Notes: generated from the letters alone by a model not told the origin. 64,000 nt of DNA from Deefgea tanakiae (GCF_019665765.1 NZ_CP081150.1:744001-808000), one strand, 5' to 3'. Numbered from the stretch's first letter, positions 27,185-37,874 are shown. Made by a program: numbers and translations.

Positions 27185-28420
27185 TTAATTAGCGGTACGA
27201 ATGACTTTCAGTTGAATGGTCAGTACCAGCATCACCAGCGCCATCGTTAAACCAAAAATCGGCATAATCCATGTGATGCTGATGTGCGCTGCAAGTAGAG
27301 CCGTGACCATCGCATACGATACCGGTGATAAGCCCATTGACACCATATTGTTCAAACTCATCACGCGGCCAAGCTTATCGCGGTCTGCTGATTGTTGAAT
27401 CAGCGACATCATCGGCACGTTATTGCCCGCTACGCCCATACCAATAAAAAACTGCAAGGCGACTGCAGCCCAAATCCACGGGGTGAGCGGTAAGAGCGAC
27501 AGCAAGACCCCTTCAATCGCAATAATGACGGTAATCATCAACAAGCGTTTTTTACTCGGTGGATAAATCGTCAACAAAATCCCGCCAATGACCATGCCCG
27601 CCGCAAATGCGCTTTGCAAATACGACAAGGTACTGGCTTCGCCTTTTAGATAATCAGCGACAATAATCGGAATACCCAACGCGAGTGGCCCCATAAAGAG
27701 TAAATTCGCAGTGATGTAAATCAGCATCAAGGCGCGCAAAATCGGCGTTTGTAATGCGTAAACAACGCCTTCTTTCAGCTCTGTGATCATTGAAGTGGCT
27801 TCGCGCACGACCTTGATAACGGGCTCATGAATAAACGCAATGCAGATGGTCGCAATCAACAGCATGCCGCCGGTTAAACTAAAAATCGCCTCGTAGCCCA
27901 TTAGTGCCAACATTGCCCCGCCCATGACAGGGCCAAACACCATGCCGACTTGATTGGTAGTCAGCATGATGGAGTTTGCGCGGGTGAGGTCGCTATCGGC
28001 CACAATCGCCGGAGTGAGCGTATCGCGCGCGGGCCAAAAAAACGCATCTAGCGAGCCGTACAGAAACGCAAAGATCGTCAGTGCCCAAATATCTAAGCGA
28101 TTAATGTGCAGCAAACCGACTAGAGAAAACAACAGTAATACACGTAAACCCAGCGAAATAAGGATAATTCGGCTGCGCGACATTCGATCGGCCAACACGC
28201 CGCCAACCGCCATTAAAGCAATCCGTGGCACCGAGCCAGCAATCATCACCCAGCCAAGCTGTTCTTTGGCGCCTAGCGTTTTTACGACGTACCAAGTCTC
28301 GGCCATCATCGCGATGGCAAGTGCAAAGTTGCCGATAATTGAAGCCAGCCAAAGCAGACCAAAATTGCGGTTGCGAAACAGGGTTGGGGCTGACGTCATA
28401 AGAGGGTGGCTTTCATTCAT
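27185..28420 (-). CDS. MFS transporter (EntS-like)
   Basis: Major facilitator of 411 residues with twelve predicted helices. Family signs are FRNRNFGLLWLASIIGNFA at the start, GGVLADRMSRSRIILIS as the loop 2-3 motif near residue 74, and FWPARDTLTPAIV near 129. This subgroup includes the enterobactin exporter EntS and other siderophore or drug exporters. The open frame reaches 28504 from a TTG codon. I place the start at the ATG at 28420, and ATG 28399 is equally possible since neither has a good ribosome site. Substrate is unknown. No biosynthetic genes are adjacent. Confidence 0.83.
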   Translation of the reverse strand: MNESHPLMTSAPTLFRNRNFGLLWLASIIGNFALAIAMMAETWYVVKTLGAKEQLGWVMIAGSVPRIALMAVGGVLADRMSRSRIILISLGLRVLLLFSLVGLLHINRLDIWALTIFAFLYGSLDAFFWPARDTLTPAIVADSDLTRANSIMLTTNQVGMVFGPVMGGAMLALMGYEAIFSLTGGMLLIATICIAFIHEPVIKVVREATSMITELKEGVVYALQTPILRALMLIYITANLLFMGPLALGIPIIVADYLKGEASTLSYLQSAFAAGMVIGGILLTIYPPSKKRLLMITVIIAIEGVLLSLLPLTPWIWAAVALQFFIGMGVAGNNVPMMSLIQQSADRDKLGRVMSLNNMVSMGLSPVSYAMVTALLAAHISITWIMPIFGLTMALVMLVLTIQLKVIRTAN

Positions 28421-28964
28421 TTTGTATGGATTCGCGCTGTCGTGTGGGTCAGTTGCCGTATCGGGTTCAAGGCTTTTAATATGAATGGGGTATTTTAGAT
28501 GCAAAATGGGTGTGTATGATCATACTGTAGCTGTTGGGTTAAAAATCCTGCTTTGGTATGCTTTTATCCTTATCGGGAGATTTTGTATTGCAACTATTTA
28601 CTTCAAATCAATATATAAGTTTTGTAATCAAATTGCTGTGGAAAATTAATTCGGGATACATTAAGGACTGAATGAGGCGATAGAAACACGATCAATTGTG
28701 AAATCGACGACACATTTCACCGTCGGTGGTATTAATCATTTGATGCGATTTGAGCTGATGATTTTCAATTGAGTCATTGATATAGTCGTTGAGCCCTGTG
28801 TTTAAAGCCTTTTCTGTATTTGCACATCAAAAAAAATGTTGCAGTGCGGTGCTTTGGCAAGTGGCGATTGGTTTTAGTGCTTTCCCGAATGATGAATTTC
28901 CTGATTAGTCAGTGCGTTTGTGAACACCTACATTACGCTGGTGCAACGCAACAAGGAGACTGAT

Positions 28965-30002
28965 ATGCCACTCGTTTCATTGAATCAAATTCTCGATCAC
29001 GCAGCAGAACATGGTTACGGCGTGCCCGCATTTAATGTGAATAATCTGGAGCAAGTGCAAGCGATTTTGCAGGCGGCCGATGCGACTAAAAGCCCCGTCA
29101 TTTTGCAAGCCAGTGCGGGAGCACGAAAATACGCGGGTGAATTGTTTCTGCGACAAATGATTCAAGGCGCAGTGGCCAGTTATCCACATTTACCGATTGT
29201 GATGCACCAAGATCACGGCACCAGCCCCGCGATTTGCTTAAGCGCGATTACGCATGGATTTTCTAGCGTGATGATGGACGGCTCGTTGATGATGGATGGC
29301 AAAACACCAGCCAGTTACGACTACAACGTTGAAGTCACCCGCGAAGTCGTCAAGATGGCGCACAGCTTTGGCGTGTCGGTTGAAGGCGAACTCGGTTGCC
29401 TTGGGCGGCTTGATACCGGTATGGGCGAAGAGGAAGACGGCGTCGGCGCCAGCCGCGTGCTCACGCACGCTGAAATGCTCACTGATCCTTGGCAAGCCAA
29501 AGCCTTTGTTGCTGCAACGGGGGTCGACGCCTTGGCGATTGCGATTGGTACCAGTCATGGCGCGTATAAGTTCTCATCCCCGCCCACTGGCGCGGTACTC
29601 GATATAGAGCGCATCAAAGAAATCCACGATGCGGTGCCCAATACGCATTTGGTGATGCATGGATCTTCCAGCGTGCCGCAAGATTTACTGCAGCAAGTCC
29701 GTGATTTTGGCGGTGAATTAAAGCCAACGTGGGGGGTGCCGATTGAAGAAATTCAGCGCGCGATTCGTTGGGGCGTGCGCAAAATTAATATTGATACCGA
29801 TCTGCGACTTGCGATGACGGGCGCGATTCGCCGTCACTTGATGGAAAATCCAGCCGATTTCGATCCACGGCAATATCTAAAACCAGCAATAGCTGCGATG
29901 GCCGCCGTTTGCCGCGCGCGTTATATTGATTTTGGCGCGGCAGGGCAGGCCGATAAAATTAAACCGGTTGCCTTAGCTAAAATGTTAGAGAAATGTAGTT
30001 GA
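28965..30002 (+). CDS. fba: Fructose-bisphosphate aldolase, class II
   Basis: Zinc-dependent aldolase that interconverts fructose-1,6-bisphosphate with dihydroxyacetone phosphate and glyceraldehyde-3-phosphate in glycolysis and gluconeogenesis. It is 345 residues long and belongs to the CbbA/FbaA subgroup: GVPAFNVNN near residue 20, the zinc-site HQDHG near 84, EGELGCLGR near 139, and [10 protein letters not shown] near 268. The ATG at 28965 follows AAGGAG by seven bases, so the upstream frame from 28920 is rejected. The 544-base gap upstream (from the MFS start) shows no gene and no clear promoter. A strong hairpin (30004-30048) lies directly after the stop codon. Confidence 0.95.
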   Translation: MPLVSLNQILDHAAEHGYGVPAFNVNNLEQVQAILQAADATKSPVILQASAGARKYAGELFLRQMIQGAVASYPHLPIVMHQDHGTSPAICLSAITHGFSSVMMDGSLMMDGKTPASYDYNVEVTREVVKMAHSFGVSVEGELGCLGRLDTGMGEEEDGVGASRVLTHAEMLTDPWQAKAFVAATGVDALAIAIGTSHGAYKFSSPPTGAVLDIERIKEIHDAVPNTHLVMHGSSSVPQDLLQQVRDFGGELKPTWGVPIEEIQRAIRWGVRKINIDTDLRLAMTGAIRRHLMENPADFDPRQYLKPAIAAMAAVCRARYIDFGAAGQADKIKPVALAKMLEKCS

Positions 30003-30003
30003 T

Positions 30004-30048
30004 GTATTGGGCTGTAGTCATTGATTGGTAATGGCTACAGCCTAATAC
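30004..30048. repeat. Hairpin of the CATTGATTGRTAATG family, after fba
   Basis: GTATTGGGCTGTAG at 30004-30017 pairs with CTACAGCCTAATAC at 30035-30048 (one G-U), and the stem continues inward through TCATT/AATGG, giving about 19 pairs with a 7-base loop. The centre CATTGATTGGTAATG is nearly identical to that of the hairpin at 37730-37776, while the stems differ in a base-pair-preserving way. It may end fba transcription but lacks a T-run. Confidence 0.75.
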
Positions 30049-30066
30049 TTATTGTTGTCCGGCTTG

Positions 30067-30327
30067 GTTTAGATTAGATATTGATGGTTTTAGTGCCTGC
30101 GGCACATTGTTTTACAGTCGCAATCCGCGACAGGGACTCACTTTTCTTTTCGCTGCGAAAAGTAAGCAAAAGAAGGCGACCCGAGCGCGCATCGGTCCCC
30201 GATGCCCTCGATCAGTAGTGAGCCAAACGGTAAAACTGTTTGTCTCTCTCCCTCACTCGGTGCGCTTGGACGGGTTTTTAAGCCCCAGCTCAACGAGCGC
30301 GGCTCTGCATCAACACTTAATCTGAAC
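30067..30327. mobile_element. Non-autonomous repeat element, copy A (MITE-like)
   Basis: A 261-base element bounded by imperfect 19-base inverted ends (30067-30085 and 30309-30327, 15 of 19 matching). The interior shares long segments with copy B at 41840-42050: TTTTACAGTCGCAATCCGCG, a short hairpin around an ACTTTTCTT/AAAAGT stem, AAGTAAGCAAAAGAAGGCGA, and near the right end CCCCAGCTC and ACGAGCGCG. No open frame common to both copies is convincing. It lies between fba and gabD and ends six bases from the gabD stop codon. Interior sequences like this recur in many proteobacterial genomes, but I cannot give an established name. Confidence 0.7.
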
Positions 30328-30332
30328 ATTGC

Positions 30333-31772
30333 CTATCCTGCAATACACAAATACTTCACTTCTAAGTATTCCTCAACCCCATATTTTGATCCTTCACGGC
30401 CCAAGCCCGATTGCTTGATGCCGCCAAATGGGCCGACTTCGTTCGAAATCATGCCGGTGTTTAGGCCGACCATGCCGCATTCGAGTGCTTCGGCGACGCG
30501 GAAGCTGCGGGCGATATTTTGCGTGTAGAAATAGCTTGCCAAGCCAAATACAGTGTCGTTCGCCATTTGGATTGCTTCATCTTCCTTTGTAAATTTGAAC
30601 AGAGGAGCGACTGGGCCGAAGGTTTCTTCGCGTGCAATTTTCATTGCGGGTGTGACATTGCCAAGTAAAGTTGGTGTGAAAAACGTACCGCCGAGTGAAT
30701 GCCGCTTACCACCCGCAAGCAAAACAGCACCTTTGGCGAGCGCATCGTTGATATGTTCTTCAACTTTGGCAACGGCGTTTTCGTCGATTAAAGGCCCAGT
30801 CGTAACGCTTTCGCTCGTACCATCACCGACCTTCAAATTGGCAATTGCCACCGCGAGTTTGGCGGCAAACGCATCATAAACGCCAGCTTGCACCAAAATC
30901 CGATTGGCGCAGACGCAGGTTTGCCCCGCATTGCGAAATTTGCTGATCATCGCGCCTTGTACTGCCGCGTCGAGATCGGCGTCGTCAAACACGATAAAAG
31001 GCGCGTTGCCACCCAGTTCAAGCGAGAGCTTTTTGATCGTTGGCGCGCAAGCCGCCATCAGTTCGCGACCGATTTCGGTTGAGCCGGTAAATGATAATTT
31101 GCGCACAATTGGGCTGGCGGTCAGCGCAGCGCCAATTTCGCGCGCGCTGCCAGTGACGATATTAATCACGCCAGCGGGAACGCCAGCGCGCTCAGCGAGT
31201 GCGACCAAGGCCAGTGCAGTCAGCGGCGTTTGCGATGCAGGCTTAACAATCATCGTGCAACCGGCAGCCAGCGCGGGGCCCGCTTTGCGGGTAATCATCG
31301 CAGCAGGGAAATTCCACGGGGTAATGGCAGCGCACACGCCAACGGGCTGTTTGAGCGTGATGATGCGCGGACCCGCTTGCGGATGCGGCATGACGTCGCC
31401 GTAAACGCGCTTGGCCTCTTCCGCAAACCACTCAATAAAACTCGCCGCATAAGCGATTTCACCGCGCGCCTCAGTCAGCGGTTTACCTTGCTCGGCGGTC
31501 ATGATTTGCGCGAGCTCTTCCTGATTTTGCATCATCAGCTCAAACCAGCGTCGCAAAATCTGACTCCGTTCTTTGCCCGATTTGGCGCGCCACGCAGGTA
31601 GCGCGGCATTGGCCGCTTCAATCGCAGCCTTAGTTTCAACACTGCCAAAGCGCGGTACTTGGGCGATTTCTTGGCCAGTGGAGGGATTGTTCACTACCAA
31701 ATTTGGCTCGCCGCACCATACGCCGTTAATCAAACATTGGGTTTTCAGCAGGCTGAGGTCTTTGAGTTGCAT
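30333..31772 (-). CDS. gabD: Succinate-semialdehyde dehydrogenase (NADP+)
   Basis: Aldehyde dehydrogenase of 479 residues that oxidises succinate semialdehyde to succinate, the second step of GABA breakdown. The catalytic Glu sits in LSLELGGNAPFIVFDDADLD near residue 252, and the catalytic Cys in FRNAGQTCVCANR near 286, both typical of GabD. The start ATG at 31772 (MQLKDLSLLKTQCLING) is used instead of an upstream start at 31841. gabT lies upstream on the same strand, 187 bases away, and together they form a GABA-utilisation unit. The C-terminal sequence EVGPFGGIKQSGLGREGSKYG is also standard. Confidence 0.94.
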   Translation of the reverse strand: MQLKDLSLLKTQCLINGVWCGEPNLVVNNPSTGQEIAQVPRFGSVETKAAIEAANAALPAWRAKSGKERSQILRRWFELMMQNQEELAQIMTAEQGKPLTEARGEIAYAASFIEWFAEEAKRVYGDVMPHPQAGPRIITLKQPVGVCAAITPWNFPAAMITRKAGPALAAGCTMIVKPASQTPLTALALVALAERAGVPAGVINIVTGSAREIGAALTASPIVRKLSFTGSTEIGRELMAACAPTIKKLSLELGGNAPFIVFDDADLDAAVQGAMISKFRNAGQTCVCANRILVQAGVYDAFAAKLAVAIANLKVGDGTSESVTTGPLIDENAVAKVEEHINDALAKGAVLLAGGKRHSLGGTFFTPTLLGNVTPAMKIAREETFGPVAPLFKFTKEDEAIQMANDTVFGLASYFYTQNIARSFRVAEALECGMVGLNTGMISNEVGPFGGIKQSGLGREGSKYGVEEYLEVKYLCIAG

Positions 31773-31815
31773 TACGGTTCTCGATTTGAATATTTGATTG
31801 ATATTGTAAAACTTG

Positions 31816-31934
31816 GAGTCCACGAAAAACACGAAAGTCACGAAAAATGCTCAATAGCTTGGTTCATTTCTTGTGGTATTGGGCAGGTAGTTAACAAGAT
31901 TTTGTTCGTGGTTTTTCGTGCCTTTCGTGGACTC
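31816..31934. repeat. CACGAAA-type palindrome between gabT and gabD
   Basis: GAGTCCACGAAAAACACGAA (from 31816) is repeated inverted as TTCGTGCCTTTCGTGGACTC (ending 31934). The full arms are about 30 bases with a few mismatches around a 60-base loop. Such CACGAAA/TTCGTG palindromes are found between genes in many unrelated bacteria and are of unknown function. Confidence 0.65.
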
Positions 31935-31959
31935 AGGTTTGGATTTTGTATTTCGGAAT

Positions 31960-33234
31960 TCATTCCATCGCCGCAAACAGTGCCGATTCTAAAATTGCCA
32001 AGCCTTCATCAAATACCACATCGCTAATGGTCAGCGGGAATAAAAAGCGCAGCACATTGGCGTACACGCCGCAGCTGAGCAAAATCAGCCCGCGCTTTAA
32101 AGCTTCCGCTTGGACGCGCTTGGTGAAATCTACATCGGGCGTGTTGGCATCCACCATAAATTCAACCGCAATCATCGCGCCAAGACCTCGTACTTCGGCG
32201 ATCTTGGGTATTACCGTCTGTAAATTATTTAACATTGCTTGCAGTCGTATACCCAATGTATTGGCACGTTCGTTGAGTTGTTCATTTTCAATCACATCCA
32301 GCACCGCATGCGCTGCGGCAATCGCGACAGGGCTACCTGCATACGTGCCGCCCAGCCCACCGGGTGCTGGCGCGTCCATAATTTCGCTGCGACCAACGAC
32401 GGCGGAAAGTGGAAAACCACCGGCCAGCGATTTAGCCAGCGTCATGATGTCGGGTAATACGTCATAGTGCTCCATCGCAAACCAACGTCCGGTGCGGGCA
32501 AAGCCAGTTTGGATTTCATCGGCAATCAGCAATATGCCGTGCTCATCACACCGTTGGCGCAGCGCACGCATCAACTCAGGCGGCGCGACATAAAAGCCAC
32601 CTTCGCCTTGAATTGGCTCCAAGATGATCGCCGCCACGCGTTGCGGGTCGATGCTGGCTTTGAACAGCATCGTAATAGCGGCTAAGGAATCGGCCACAGA
32701 AACGTGATGCAGCGCATTCGGAAACTGCACATGAAAAACATCGGCAGGGAAGGGGCCAAAGCCGACTTTGTACGGCACCACTTTACCTGTGAGCGCCATG
32801 CCCATATGGGTACGGCCATGAAATCCGCCGCTAAATGCAATCACGCCGCTGCGCCCGGTGGCGGCGCGGGCGATTTTGATCGCGTTTTCAACTGCCTCTG
32901 CGCCGGTGGAAAAAAATGCCGTTTTCTTTGTGTGCGAGCCGGGCGTTAAGGCATTGAGCCGTTCGGCTAGCCGAATATACGATTCATACGGCACGACTTG
33001 ATAGCAACTGTGCGTAAAGGCGTCGAGCTGGCTTTTCACTGCGGCAATCACATCGGGATGACGGTGGCCGGTATTCAGTACCGCAATGCCGCCCGCAAAG
33101 TCAATAAACCGCCGCCCCGTTACATCCCACAGTTCGGCGTTTTCTGCATGATCGAGAAAAAACGGCGCCATCACACCCACGCCACGTGGCGTGGCGGCTT
33201 GTTTGCGGGCAAGGAGTTCTTCATTAAGGTTCAT
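31960..33234 (-). CDS. gabT: 4-aminobutyrate aminotransferase
   Basis: PLP-dependent class III aminotransferase of 424 residues converting 4-aminobutyrate and 2-oxoglutarate to succinate semialdehyde and glutamate. The order of motifs follows E. coli Gab[66 protein letters not shown], and the PLP lysine in [13 protein letters not shown] near residue 270, then [12 protein letters not shown]. The ATG at 33234 ([13 protein letters not shown]) is more usual than the frame start three codons upstream. It pairs with gabD downstream. A regulator gene for the pair is not seen nearby. Confidence 0.94.
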   Translation of the reverse strand: MNLNEELLARKQAATPRGVGVMAPFFLDHAENAELWDVTGRRFIDFAGGIAVLNTGHRHPDVIAAVKSQLDAFTHSCYQVVPYESYIRLAERLNALTPGSHTKKTAFFSTGAEAVENAIKIARAATGRSGVIAFSGGFHGRTHMGMALTGKVVPYKVGFGPFPADVFHVQFPNALHHVSVADSLAAITMLFKASIDPQRVAAIILEPIQGEGGFYVAPPELMRALRQRCDEHGILLIADEIQTGFARTGRWFAMEHYDVLPDIMTLAKSLAGGFPLSAVVGRSEIMDAPAPGGLGGTYAGSPVAIAAAHAVLDVIENEQLNERANTLGIRLQAMLNNLQTVIPKIAEVRGLGAMIAVEFMVDANTPDVDFTKRVQAEALKRGLILLSCGVYANVLRFLFPLTISDVVFDEGLAILESALFAAME

Positions 33235-33431
33235 AGGGCACACGTTGGTAACGAAGGTTTTTTAAGAATAGATGCAAGATGAAAAAAATGATGAATAAAA
33301 CTGGCGATTTTCATGTCGCAATCGTCTTCATTTGAGCGGTCAGAAAACACCAAGTAGATTGCTTTTTCAAGCACTGCTAACTATGAACAAGCAATATATC
33401 AATCGTAGGCATCATTCAACCGGAGTGTTCG

Positions 33432-34210
33432 ATGTTGATAGCTCATGCTCTGCTTGTCTGCCCAATTTTAGTGAGTGCAATGGCATTTTCTGCTGAAGAG
33501 GTGATTGTCTATGGGGATGAATCCTATCCACCTTATTCGTATGTTGAAGCGGGTGAATTTAAGGGGATTTATGTTGATTATATCCGGCAATTAACAGCAA
33601 ATATGAGCGATTATCGAGTGAGGATTTCCCCCGTTCCTTGGAAGCGTGGATTGTCAATGCTAAAAAATGGTTCAGCATTTGCATTATTTCCGCCTTATAG
33701 GTTTAAGGAGCGAGATTATATTCAGTTTTATTCTTTGCCTTTATATCAGGAAAGTGTTGTTGTTTGTAACCGTACCATCATGACTAAGTCTAGAGTTAAA
33801 TTCCCTGAAGATTTTACTGATGTTGTTATTGGTATTAATCGTGGTTATTTACTGTCGTCAGAATTGCAGAGTGCAATAACGAATAATTTTGTTAAGGTTG
33901 AAGAGGCCAATGGTAATGAAACAAATTTAAAGAAATTGGCGGCTTTACATACGGCGTGTTACATAAATGATAAAGTATCTATTTTTCTACTTTAAAGAAA
34001 ATGAAGCAGGTTAGCCCTGTTGACTCCCAAATAGGTCGGCTTGTTGCTGTTGAAGTCGTTGAGCTCGAGTTTAAAGATGCATTTGTTGGTTTTAGTGCTG
34101 CTAGTCCGGCCAAGTATAAATATGATTTTATCGATCAACTGAATGTATCAATTGTGGAGGCTGAGAAAAATGGTGTGCTTAGAAAAATTATTGATAGTTA
34201 TTTGAAGTAA
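33432..34210 (+). pseudogene. Frameshifted periplasmic solute-binding protein (family 3)
   Basis: Two adjacent frames together make one SBP_bac_3 protein. The first (33432-33995) has a signal peptide (LIAHALLVCPILVSAMAFSA) and the lobe-1 motifs EVIVYGDESYPPYSYVE and FKGIYVDYIRQL. It stops in TAA just after ATTTTTCTACTTTAA. The second (34001-34210) continues in a different frame with an SBP C-terminus (FIDQLNVSIVEAEKNGVLRK). Adding one T to the T5 run at 33982-33986 would join them into about 259 residues. This is a one-base deletion, either a real inactivation or a sequencing error. The gene precedes a chemoreceptor, so a sensory role is possible. Confidence 0.75.
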
Positions 34211-34278
34211 TGGTGGTCGGAATTTTTAATCTATTGATACATAGTTTATGGTTGCTTTTTAAATAAAAGAGGTTTTTT

Positions 34279-36162
34279 ATGAAAATAAAATACAAAATCA
34301 ATTTGGCAGCCGCTGCTGTGTTATTGCTAACTACTGCACTGCTATCTTTGCTGCAAATTAGGCTAATGTCTGATTCAATGCGAAGTCAGCAAACGGCGGC
34401 AATTAATGAATCAACAGCGGCAGTGGTCGCTCAAATTGAAAATTGGTTGAATGCAAAATTACTGCTGATTGATCTGGCAGCGCAAGCTATTGACTCTGCG
34501 TATAGTCCTGAAAATATGCAGCGCATGATAGAACGAAAAGTACTTAAAGATAACTTTATTTTAGTTTTTGGTGGGCTTGAAACGGATGGTAAAGCGATTA
34601 AAAATTCAAATGATTGGAATCCTCCTGAGACTTGGGATGCGAGGAAAAGACCGTGGTATCCGTTAGCAGTTAAATCACAAAGTGTTGCCTTAACTGAGCC
34701 TTATCCTGATGCAGTTAGCGGTGATATTTTAATTTCGGCAGTCGCTAAAATATCAAATCAAGGACAATTCTTAGGTGCTTTTGGTGGGGATATTAGTTTA
34801 AAGACTGTATCCGATGCGGTGAATACTTTGGATTTTAATAAAGCCGGCTATGCGTTTTTATTGTCAAAAAATGGGAGTATTATTTCTCATCCAGATCAGA
34901 AAATGAATGGTAAAAGCATTAATGAATTGTTTGATGGGCAAGATGTTAAGTTAGAAAAAGCATTATTTCCTGTGCAGGTGTCTGGTAAAAAAATGATGGT
35001 TTCATTTGTGCCATTGTCTAATTTGAAAGGGATGGATTGGTATATTGGTGTTGTTTTGGATGAGGCGATTTTGACGAAAGAGGTCGATTTATTGATTTGG
35101 AGTTCTATTGTAGGAACGGTTGTTGGTGTTGGGCTAAGTGTTTTATTACTTAGTTTGTTGATGGTGAAATTACTCCGTCCACTTGAGGTTCTATCTAAAG
35201 AGTTGCATGAATTAAATTCAGGTGAAGGTGATTTAACGCATCGCCTGCCAATTAGTGGTAATGATGAAATTACGCATCTTTCCACGGAATTTAATAATTT
35301 ATTGCAGACATTACAAAGTTTGATTTCTCGGGTAAAACACAGTTCACAGCAAGTATTAGATAGCTCAGTCATTACATCCAAAACGGCAAGTGTTACTGCT
35401 GAGCGGATTTTTTCACAACTGAATGAATTGGATCAATTGGCCGAATCAATGCATGAAATGTCACAACAGGCAGAGCATGTTGCATCATCGGCGCAATCTG
35501 CCGCCCATGCTGCAGATCAGGCCAATCGTGAAGCGAAAAATGGTGCGGAGGTGGTATCTCGTTCCACTTTAGCAATTAAGCACTTGGCCGATGATATGAA
35601 TGAGGCAAAAGGAACTATTGTTGAGTTAGCACGAGTGAGTCAGCAAATCGAATCCATATTATTAGTGATCACCAGTATTGCTGATCAAACTAATTTATTG
35701 GCACTCAATGCTGCGATTGAGGCAGCTAGGGCGGGCGAGGCAGGGCGGGGCTTTGCCGTTGTGGCCGATGAAGTGCGCAAGTTGGCCTCTATGACCCAGC
35801 ATTCAACCAGCGAAATTCGTGAAATGATTGATCAATTACATGCCGGCGTACGTCAAGCAGAGGCGAGAATGTCGCAAAGTAGCAGTGCCGCGATAACAAC
35901 GGCCAGTGATGCAATTGAGGCCAATCAAGTGCTTGAGCGGATTAGTGTCGCAATTAATAAAATTAATGATATGAATTTGCAGATTGCCGCGGCAGCAGAG
36001 GAGCAAAGTGCAACGACAGCAGGGATAGATAAAAATACGGACAATATTCGAATGATTAGCCATCAGGTTTCTGATGGGGCTCACGCACAAGTCGCTCAAT
36101 GTGAGCTGATGGGGCAGCAGGTGAATACGCAGGAGCAATTGCTGAAAAATTTCAAGGTGTAA
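34279..36162 (+). CDS. Methyl-accepting chemotaxis protein with dCache-type sensor
   Basis: Chemoreceptor of 627 residues. A first membrane helix (about 8-28) is followed by a periplasmic Cache sensor (about 30-268; [15 protein letters not shown] and [15 protein letters not shown] are typical of ligand-binding Cache domains), a second helix (about 271-293), a HAMP domain, and a cytoplasmic signalling hairpin with the conserved tip [20 protein letters not shown] (from about residue 463). There is no C-terminal CheR-docking pentapeptide. Ligand is unknown; Cache MCPs often detect amino or organic acids. It follows the frameshifted solute-binding protein by 68 bases. The gene ends at a clear terminator. 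Confidence 0.93.
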   Translation: MKIKYKINLAAAAVLLLTTALLSLLQIRLMSDSMRSQQTAAINESTAAVVAQIENWLNAKLLLIDLAAQAIDSAYSPENMQRMIERKVLKDNFILVFGGLETDGKAIKNSNDWNPPETWDARKRPWYPLAVKSQSVALTEPYPDAVSGDILISAVAKISNQGQFLGAFGGDISLKTVSDAVNTLDFNKAGYAFLLSKNGSIISHPDQKMNGKSINELFDGQDVKLEKALFPVQVSGKKMMVSFVPLSNLKGMDWYIGVVLDEAILTKEVDLLIWSSIVGTVVGVGLSVLLLSLLMVKLLRPLEVLSKELHELNSGEGDLTHRLPISGNDEITHLSTEFNNLLQTLQSLISRVKHSSQQVLDSSVITSKTASVTAERIFSQLNELDQLAESMHEMSQQAEHVASSAQSAAHAADQANREAKNGAEVVSRSTLAIKHLADDMNEAKGTIVELARVSQQIESILLVITSIADQTNLLALNAAIEAARAGEAGRGFAVVADEVRKLASMTQHSTSEIREMIDQLHAGVRQAEARMSQSSSAAITTASDAIEANQVLERISVAINKINDMNLQIAAAAEEQSATTAGIDKNTDNIRMISHQVSDGAHAQVAQCELMGQQVNTQEQLLKNFKV

Positions 36163-36186
36163 GTAATGCTTGAATAGATTCAAAAT

Positions 36187-36221
36187 AAGGGCTGAATTCG
36201 GTTTGGAATGCAGCCCTTTTT
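36187..36221 (+). terminator. Intrinsic terminator of the chemoreceptor gene
   Basis: AAGGGCTG (36187-36194) pairs with CAGCCCTT (36211-36218) followed by TTT, with a 16-base loop. It lies 25 bases after the chemoreceptor stop and before the convergent photolyase gene. Confidence 0.85.
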
Positions 36222-36254
36222 GTCATTGAAATTTATAGCGAAAAATGCAATGAA

Positions 36255-37712
36255 TTATTCGTCGTGTTCATCATTCGCATCAACAGCGTAACCTTTGTGC
36301 CGTTTATACATGGTCAATGTCGCCGCGCGTTGTTCGGCGTGGTTCACAATCGGTGGGAAATAATCGGTTTGCTCCAAAAAGCTAACAAACAACGAACCAC
36401 GTCGATCGTTGGCCGAGAACTCCGATGGTGCGTGAATCGCTGCATCGGGTAATTCGGCCAGCTCTGGCACGTAGCGGCGGATGAATTTGCCTTGGGCGTC
36501 GAATTTTTCTGATTGTAAAGTTGGATTGAAAATTCGGTTATACGGTTGTGGATCACAACCTGTTGACGCAGCCCATTGCCAGCCGCCGTTATTGCTCGCC
36601 AAATCGTAATCGAGCAAATGTTCAGCAAAGAATTTCTCACCCCAGCGCCAATCAATCAATAAATCTTTGACCAAGAAACTCGCGGCAATCATCCGCAAAC
36701 GGTTGTGCATAAAGCCGGTTTGCGTCAGTTGGCGCATTGCCGCATCGACAATCGGGTAGCCGGTTTCGCCAGCACACCATGCGGCAAATAGTTCAGGGTG
36801 ATTTGGGAATGGCAGCGTATCAAATTCAGGTTTGAAAGCGTGTTCAACCACATCGGGGCGATGCCACAGGATTTGTGCATAAAACTCACGCCAGATAAGT
36901 TCGGACAACCACGTTTCGGCACCAATGCCGCCGTGTTCATAGGCAAAGCGCGCTAATTCGCGGATCGATACCGTGCCAAAACGAATGTGCGCCGAAAGGT
37001 AAGACGTGCCTTTGACCGCAGGAAAGTCGCGTGCGTCTTTGTAATCGGTGATGCGGCGTTTAAAGTCTTCAAATAGCTTTTCGCCACCACTCATTCCCAG
37101 CGGCACTTTGAGTTGCGTCAGATTGGTTTTGGCAAAACCCAGCTCTTTCAAGCTCGGAAAATATTGTGATTTGAGCGGTTTGAGATTTTTGATGACGTGA
37201 TTGACGGGATAAGACGCCAGCACTTTATCGTTTAATTTACTCAACCAAGTGCGCTTGTACGGCGAAAACACACTGTACATGCCGCCGGTTTGCGTGAGCA
37301 CTTCATCCTGCTCAAAGATCACTTGATCTTTATAGGTATTAAAGTACACGCCTTTTTCTTTTAGGCCCGCCGCAATCGTTTTATCACGGGCAATCGCTTG
37401 TGGCTCGTAATCGCGATTGCAATACACGGTGCTAATGCCAAATTGCTCAACCAAGGCAGGAATTTCAGTCAGCGGGTCGCCATGACGGACGACCAAATCG
37501 GTATTGTATTGACGCAATTCAGTTTTGATTTCTTTGAGCGCTTCCCAAATAAATTCCACACGGCGGTCGTGTTTCGGTAAATCTTTCAAAATCGTCGTAT
37601 CAAAAACGAAGGCCAACACCACTTGATCAGCACATTTGAGCGCTTGATACAGTGCATGGTGGTCAAACAAGCGTAAATCGCGGCGCAGCCAAACGAGGGC
37701 GGTGGTGGTCAT
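36255..37712 (-). CDS. phrB: Deoxyribodipyrimidine photolyase (CPD photolyase)
   Basis: Light-driven flavoprotein that splits cyclobutane pyrimidine dimers in DNA. At 485 residues it has the N-terminal antenna-binding Rossmann domain (TTTALVWLRRDLRLFDHHAL) and the C-terminal FAD domain (TWLSELIWREFYAQILWHRP near 265, GETGYPIVDAAMRQLTQTG near 318, MHNRLRMIAASFLVKDLL, WQWAASTGCDPQPYNRIFNP near 385). These are the standard class I motifs. The N-terminal part suits a folate or similar antenna, and I cannot tell which. The first ATG is used. The upstream region carries a perfect 15-base inverted repeat (37730-37776) in what would be its leader. Confidence 0.94.
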   Translation of the reverse strand: MTTTALVWLRRDLRLFDHHALYQALKCADQVVLAFVFDTTILKDLPKHDRRVEFIWEALKEIKTELRQYNTDLVVRHGDPLTEIPALVEQFGISTVYCNRDYEPQAIARDKTIAAGLKEKGVYFNTYKDQVIFEQDEVLTQTGGMYSVFSPYKRTWLSKLNDKVLASYPVNHVIKNLKPLKSQYFPSLKELGFAKTNLTQLKVPLGMSGGEKLFEDFKRRITDYKDARDFPAVKGTSYLSAHIRFGTVSIRELARFAYEHGGIGAETWLSELIWREFYAQILWHRPDVVEHAFKPEFDTLPFPNHPELFAAWCAGETGYPIVDAAMRQLTQTGFMHNRLRMIAASFLVKDLLIDWRWGEKFFAEHLLDYDLASNNGGWQWAASTGCDPQPYNRIFNPTLQSEKFDAQGKFIRRYVPELAELPDAAIHAPSEFSANDRRGSLFVSFLEQTDYFPPIVNHAEQRAATLTMYKRHKGYAVDANDEHDE

Positions 37713-37729
37713 ATGAAATCCTTATTGTG

Positions 37730-37776
37730 GGTATATCGACGTAGACATTGATTGATAATGCCTACGTCGATATACC
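37730..37776. repeat. Hairpin of the CATTGATTGRTAATG family, upstream of phrB
   Basis: GGTATATCGACGTAG (37730-37744) is perfectly complementary to CTACGTCGATATACC (37762-37776). The loop holds CATTGATTGATAATG, which forms further pairs. The centre matches the hairpin after fba, with a different but intact outer stem. It lies 17 bases upstream of phrB and about 145 upstream of the GntR gene. Confidence 0.78.
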
Positions 37777-37874
37777 TAATGAATGCTGTGCTTGGCGATT
37801 ATTTGCGTCACAACATCATGGGGTATTTTTGAATGACCGTATCTTAACACTGCAAGCGCCGCTTGACTGTCCTT

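Noticed and set aside
30107-30528. Short frames inside repeat copy A and running into gabD
   Set aside because: They are not shared with copy B in a consistent way and end inside gabD on the opposite strand. The repeat structure explains the sequence better.
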